Below, piece after piece: positions 32,013 through 34,984 of a stretch of DNA of 34,984 nucleotides; the stretch's first letter is position 1, and each line of letters opens with the position of its first letter. The notes under the pieces were generated by a model that was given only the letters and a program-made list of their open reading frames with translations, had not been told where the DNA came from and did not search any database. Both the position numbers and the translations under genes were made by a program. This DNA is from a virus, in the IMG/VR virus record IMGVR_UViG_3300029153_000010, positions 1 to 34,984 of that record, one strand, 5' to 3'.

Positions 32013-32450
32013 ATGGCCGTATGTAGCGAAGCGTACATGGAAGTTCAGCAACAGGTTTCTGGCTTACAGGCTGAGCGTGATGAGCTCCGCCAACAGCTCC
32101 AGCAGGCCGAGGCGCGGGTGGCTGAGCTTGAGCCAATAGTCGAAGAACTGGCAAACGATCTTGAAAGCGAGGTAGAGGCTCGCCGCCCTGGTGAGCTTGA
32201 TCGCAGGATTGATCGTGATCTGGTTATCGTCAAAGAAGCCCGTGACGCGCTTTCCCGCAGTAACGGGGAAGCCTTCATCCTCCGCAAGCAGGCTGAGGCG
32301 GTAGATGCCAGCAAATCGCTCTTTTCCAGGTGGAATGGCTCAATAATCACTGTTGAACATGGGCGCGTGATACTGGAGCAAGAGGCCAGGCGCCTCCACC
32401 ACAGAGCCGACGAACTGGAAGCCGAGGATGCAGGAGACTCCAATGACTGA
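32013..32450 (+). CDS. coiled-coil early protein (145 aa)
   Basis: The start is ATG at 32013, with GGAGG (32001-32005) at 7 bases spacing. Residues 10-65 are a heptad-rich coiled coil (QQQVSGLQAERDELRQQLQQ) and residues 120-140 a second charged helix. No catalytic motif is seen. It is the first gene of a six-gene plus-strand operon that ends in the integrase; each gene overlaps the next by 1-8 bases. Its upstream region was probably changed by the deletion that cut the portal gene. The function is unknown. Confidence 0.65.
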   Translation: MAVCSEAYMEVQQQVSGLQAERDELRQQLQQAEARVAELEPIVEELANDLESEVEARRPGELDRRIDRDLVIVKEARDALSRSNGEAFILRKQAEAVDASKSLFSRWNGSIITVEHGRVILEQEARRLHHRADELEAEDAGDSND

Positions 32451-32757
32451 CCGCAAACCAGACAACCTTGTAGCCCTGCACTACCAGGAAACCGGCAGCT
32501 ACGTGGTGAAAGGCCAGGAAGCGCTGGCAATTAACCCGCTGGACAAGTGGGCGCTGCGGAAAATCCTGAAGCTGCAGAGTGATCGAGGTCGATTGATTGA
32601 GGCCCTGGAGCAAACCACCAGCGAGCTGCTGGACGAGATCAGGGTGAAGTATTCCGAGGAAGGCCTGAAATACCCATCCGTGCAGCGCAGCTACCGGGCG
32701 GACATGGCGCAGGTTGAGGCTAATCACAAATTGCTGAAGGAGCTATCTGGTGACTGA
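32443..32757 (+). CDS. hypothetical early protein (104 aa)
   Basis: Starts at ATG 32443 with AGGAGA 8 bases upstream, overlapping the previous gene by 8 bases. It is helical and has an N-terminal part KPDNLVALHYQETGSYVVKG. No family is recognised. It belongs to the integrase operon and may be an early small regulator or modulator. Confidence 0.55.
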   Translation: MTDRKPDNLVALHYQETGSYVVKGQEALAINPLDKWALRKILKLQSDRGRLIEALEQTTSELLDEIRVKYSEEGLKYPSVQRSYRADMAQVEANHKLLKELSGD

Positions 32758-33142
32758 TTACACGCTGACAATCACCGAAAAGCAGGCGCAGGAAATCAGC
32801 CGCGCATGCGAGATCCTGGCCCGCTTGCAAATGGGGCAGATTGATATGGCGCTGCGGGAGTTGCCGCTGGATAAGCCGCTGGATTACCAGCAGCAGCTGT
32901 ATATCGAGAATTACCTGAAATCGCTGTACCGGCAGGACGGCAAGCGCTACGACTCGGTTGCATGGGATCTGCATCAGGTAGTGCGGCACAGGCTGGCATG
33001 GGATCGAGCCATTGCAGCCGGCGAAGTGGGGCCGGATGGGCGACGGAATTGGGACACAATGATGGGCGTGATTTATGACGAGCCGATGCGAATGGGCGGG
33101 GAGCGGTTGGCGCGGATTGATAAAGCGGAGGGCAAAAGATGA
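32750..33142 (+). CDS. hypothetical early protein (130 aa)
   Basis: The start is GTG at 32750, chosen because AAGGAG lies 7 bases before it and the frame overlaps the previous gene by 8 bases. A charged helical protein containing LDYQQQLYIENYLKSLYRQ and an acidic C-terminal part. No motif is recognised. It ends in an ATGA overlap with the AlpA-GIY-YIG gene. The function is unknown. Confidence 0.55.
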   Translation: MTDYTLTITEKQAQEISRACEILARLQMGQIDMALRELPLDKPLDYQQQLYIENYLKSLYRQDGKRYDSVAWDLHQVVRHRLAWDRAIAAGEVGPDGRRNWDTMMGVIYDEPMRMGGERLARIDKAEGKR

Positions 33143-33741
33143 GCGATAAATTTTTAAGACTACCGGCCGTCATGGAAAAAGTTGGATTACGCAGGACGGC
33201 TATTTATGACAAAATCAGCACCGGCGATTTCCCGCAGCCTATCAAGTTGGGAAATGTGTCGGTTTGGCTGGAGTCGGAGGTTAACGGCTGGGCCGAAGAG
33301 AACGGCATTACTCCGGAGGTTCTGGCCGCGATTCAGGATAAGCATGATGCCGGCGACAAACACCAACTTATTTTTGATGAGCAGTCTCGCGCGCTCACCG
33401 GTCGATCCATTCGATCGGTCAACGAAATAGTCACGGCTGCCAAGCGGGGAACGGATACCAAGGTTTCCGGCGTGTACTTCCTCGTTAAAGGTGGCGAGGT
33501 GGTTTATGTTGGTCAATCAACTTCCGTTTACAGCCGGGTCACCACCCACTACGCCAGCAAAGATTTTGACTTCTGGAGCTATATCCCCTGCGAAAAGGAA
33601 GGTCTGGATATTCTGGAAAGTCTCTACATCCATTTCCTGCAGCCGAAGCTGAACGGCAAGACCGGCCAGACAGATCAGCTTAGCGCACCTATCTCTCTTG
33701 ACGACTTGCTGAAGCGGGTAACGCTTAAGGAGGCGGCATGA
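33139..33741 (+). CDS. AlpA-type helix-turn-helix fused to GIY-YIG nuclease domain
   Basis: 200 residues. Residues 5-52 are an AlpA-type winged helix-turn-helix (RLPAVMEKVGLRRTAIYDKI, then FPQPIKLGNVSVW), a fold used by excisionases and prophage activators. Residues 110-173 form a GIY-YIG domain: GVYF (Y113 in the GIY site), VVYVGQ (Y123), R133, H137, E160 and N172 in QPKLN, so all five usual catalytic residues are present. Residues 55-105 are a linker. It overlaps its neighbours by 4 and 1 bases in the integrase operon. It could be an excision factor with DNA nicking ability or a small homing or restriction enzyme; the function is inferred. Confidence 0.85.
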   Translation: MSDKFLRLPAVMEKVGLRRTAIYDKISTGDFPQPIKLGNVSVWLESEVNGWAEENGITPEVLAAIQDKHDAGDKHQLIFDEQSRALTGRSIRSVNEIVTAAKRGTDTKVSGVYFLVKGGEVVYVGQSTSVYSRVTTHYASKDFDFWSYIPCEKEGLDILESLYIHFLQPKLNGKTGQTDQLSAPISLDDLLKRVTLKEAA

Positions 33742-33959
33742 TGTTCCTGACAAAGGATGAGGTAGCCATCCTAACCGGAAAGAGTCGGAGGACTCAGCAA
33801 AAGCAGGTGCTGGAAGCGGCCGGCATTCGCTACCTGGAGAATGGAATCGGGGAGTTGGTGGTTTCCCGCGCTCATGTAGAGCAGAAGCTGGGCGGCCGGG
33901 AAGAAACTACAATCAGCGGAACAACACCGAATTTTGAAGCACTGAGGAATGCGTCGTGA
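33741..33959 (+). CDS. DUF4224 family small phage protein
   Basis: 72 residues from ATG at 33741 (AAGGAGG 7 bases before; an adjacent ATG at 33738 is closer to the ribosome site). It fits DUF4224: MFLTKDEVAILTGKSRRTQQ, then AAGIRYLENGIGELVVSR. The family is commonly next to integrase in phages and may be a small DNA-binding excision or regulatory partner; that role is inferred from its usual position. It overlaps the integrase start by 4 bases. Confidence 0.8.
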   Translation: MFLTKDEVAILTGKSRRTQQKQVLEAAGIRYLENGIGELVVSRAHVEQKLGGREETTISGTTPNFEALRNAS

Positions 33960-34984
33960 GCCCGAAACCGAAAACCCTGAACCGGGACATGCCAACCTAC
34001 GTTCACTGGAAGAACGGTGCCTGGCGATTCAAGACGCCCAAGCATTTAATGGCGTTCGTTCCTGGTCGGAAAACGTGGATTAAGTTGGGCACTGAAAAGA
34101 AAGAAGCCCTGAAGCGGTACGCCGAACTGATGGGGAATCTTTCCGAAGAGTCCGGCATGAGCAAGTTGTTCAACCGGTACGAAGCGGAGGTCATCCCGGG
34201 CAAAGCGCCGCGCACCCAGAAAGACAATCTGAAAGAGCTGAAGCAGTTGCGGGCCGTCTTTCACAAGATGCACCCGGCAGAGGTGACCACCATGCACTGC
34301 CAGCAGTACCTGGACATTCGAGGCAAGTCGTCAAAGACCCAAGCCAACCACGAAATCGCCCTGCTCTCCCACATATTCCGCAAGGCCATGCAGTGGGGCG
34401 TCGTGGACCGTAACCCGGTCAAGGGCGTTGAAAAGCACAAAATCAAAGCGCGGGACCGGTATGTGGAAGATTGGGAGCTGGACGAGTTTCTGAAGGAAGC
34501 CACCCCGTTTATCAAGGCTTGGGTGGACGTGAAGCTGATGACCGGTCTGCGCCAGGGTGACTTGCTAGCCCTGCCACTGAACGCCTTGCGGGAAGACGGT
34601 ATAGCGATCAAAAGCCGGAAGACTGGCCGGAAAGGCTTTATACCGTGGTCTCCTGCTCTCAGGAAAGCGATCAACGAACTGAAGGCATGCAACCCCAAGC
34701 AAGGCATGACGCTGGTATGCGACAGGTCAGGCAAGCCGCTCAGCGAAAGCGCATTTCAGAACCGGTGGCGGGCCGTGATGAATGATGCACTTGAGAAAGC
34801 AGAGCTGTCGGAACGATTCACCGAGCACGACTTGCGAGCCAAGCACGCAACCGATGTAGACGAGGCCGGCGGAGATGCAACGGCAAATCTTTTGCACGAC
34901 GATAAGCGCACTACTGAGGCTTATTTGCGGTCGAAAAAGGCGATCAAGATTGTGCCGTGGGATCGGAAGAAGACCGGGGAATAA
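33956..34984 (+). CDS. int: tyrosine recombinase integrase
   Basis: 342 residues from GTG at 33956 (AGGAA about 7 bases before). The N-terminus (about 14-60) is an arm-binding part and 65-160 a core-binding helical domain. The catalytic set is complete: R199 in TGLRQGD, a lysine near K222, H291 and R294 in HDLR, H314 in LLHDD, and the nucleophile Y323 in TEAYLR. It should integrate and excise the prophage at an attachment site that is expected just beyond the stop, outside the window. It is the last gene of the plus-strand operon and is apparently intact. Confidence 0.95.
   Translation: MSPKPKTLNRDMPTYVHWKNGAWRFKTPKHLMAFVPGRKTWIKLGTEKKEALKRYAELMGNLSEESGMSKLFNRYEAEVIPGKAPRTQKDNLKELKQLRAVFHKMHPAEVTTMHCQQYLDIRGKSSKTQANHEIALLSHIFRKAMQWGVVDRNPVKGVEKHKIKARDRYVEDWELDEFLKEATPFIKAWVDVKLMTGLRQGDLLALPLNALREDGIAIKSRKTGRKGFIPWSPALRKAINELKACNPKQGMTLVCDRSGKPLSESAFQNRWRAVMNDALEKAELSERFTEHDLRAKHATDVDEAGGDATANLLHDDKRTTEAYLRSKKAIKIVPWDRKKTGE

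Noticed and set aside
30664-32013. 449-codon plus-strand open frame opposite portal
   Set aside because: Lies antisense to the recognisable portal core; composition is that of a shadow frame.
1-34984. CRISPR arrays, tRNA or rRNA genes, insertion sequences
   Set aside because: No regular repeat-spacer array, cloverleaf, rRNA-like tract or transposase was seen on reading both strands.

Overview
The window reads as an integrated temperate phage (prophage) of a GC-rich bacterium, most likely a gammaproteobacterium; the host is inferred only from base composition and gene flavour. It starts on the stop codon of one gene and ends on the stop codon of a tyrosine integrase. Structural genes resemble those of short-tailed phages of the Bordetella BPP-1 type: portal, scaffold, coat, adaptor-like proteins, a tail fibre diversified by a retroelement, and a giant ejection-type polyvalent protein. 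No tRNA, rRNA, CRISPR or insertion sequence was seen.

Layout, left to right. Bases 1-1624 (minus) hold two small unknown genes, a BRO-N antirepressor and an Arc-type repressor. Bases 1625-1739 are a divergent control region with two copies of a 17-base operator-like repeat. Bases 1740-2535 (plus) hold an Arc paralogue in the Mnt position and two small membrane proteins. This copies the P22 immI order (16-sieA-mnt-arc-ant). Bases 2532-32000 are one long minus-strand late operon read from right to left: portal fragment, 75-aa protein, scaffold, coat, adaptor genes, tail genes, the diversity-generating retroelement (target fibre, avd, TR, reverse transcriptase), more tail genes, an AT-richer accessory pair (PP-loop-like and P-loop-like proteins), an ejection-type cluster and the 2729-aa polyvalent protein. 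Bases 32013-34984 (plus) are a tightly overlapping operon ending in the integrase; it includes an AlpA helix-turn-helix fused to a GIY-YIG nuclease domain.

Highlights. (1) A complete DGR: 111-base TR and VR differ at 11 positions, every one an adenine in the TR coding strand. (2) The coat gene is split by a group I intron encoding a LAGLIDADG nuclease; P1, P10, the P, Q, R and S boxes and the terminal G are all readable, so both splice sites can be placed to the base. (3) The portal gene lacks its 5' half and no terminase is present, pointing to a deletion at about 31,990-32,012 that would leave the prophage unable to package DNA by itself. (4) The accessory pair at 14,079-15,712, next to an AT-rich tail-fibre tip, is the best candidate for an undescribed function.

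How the genes work together: the integrase operon maintains the lysogen, the arc/mnt/ant block controls antirepression, the late operon builds capsid and tail, the DGR varies the receptor-binding tip, and the polyvalent protein is probably carried in the virion and injected.
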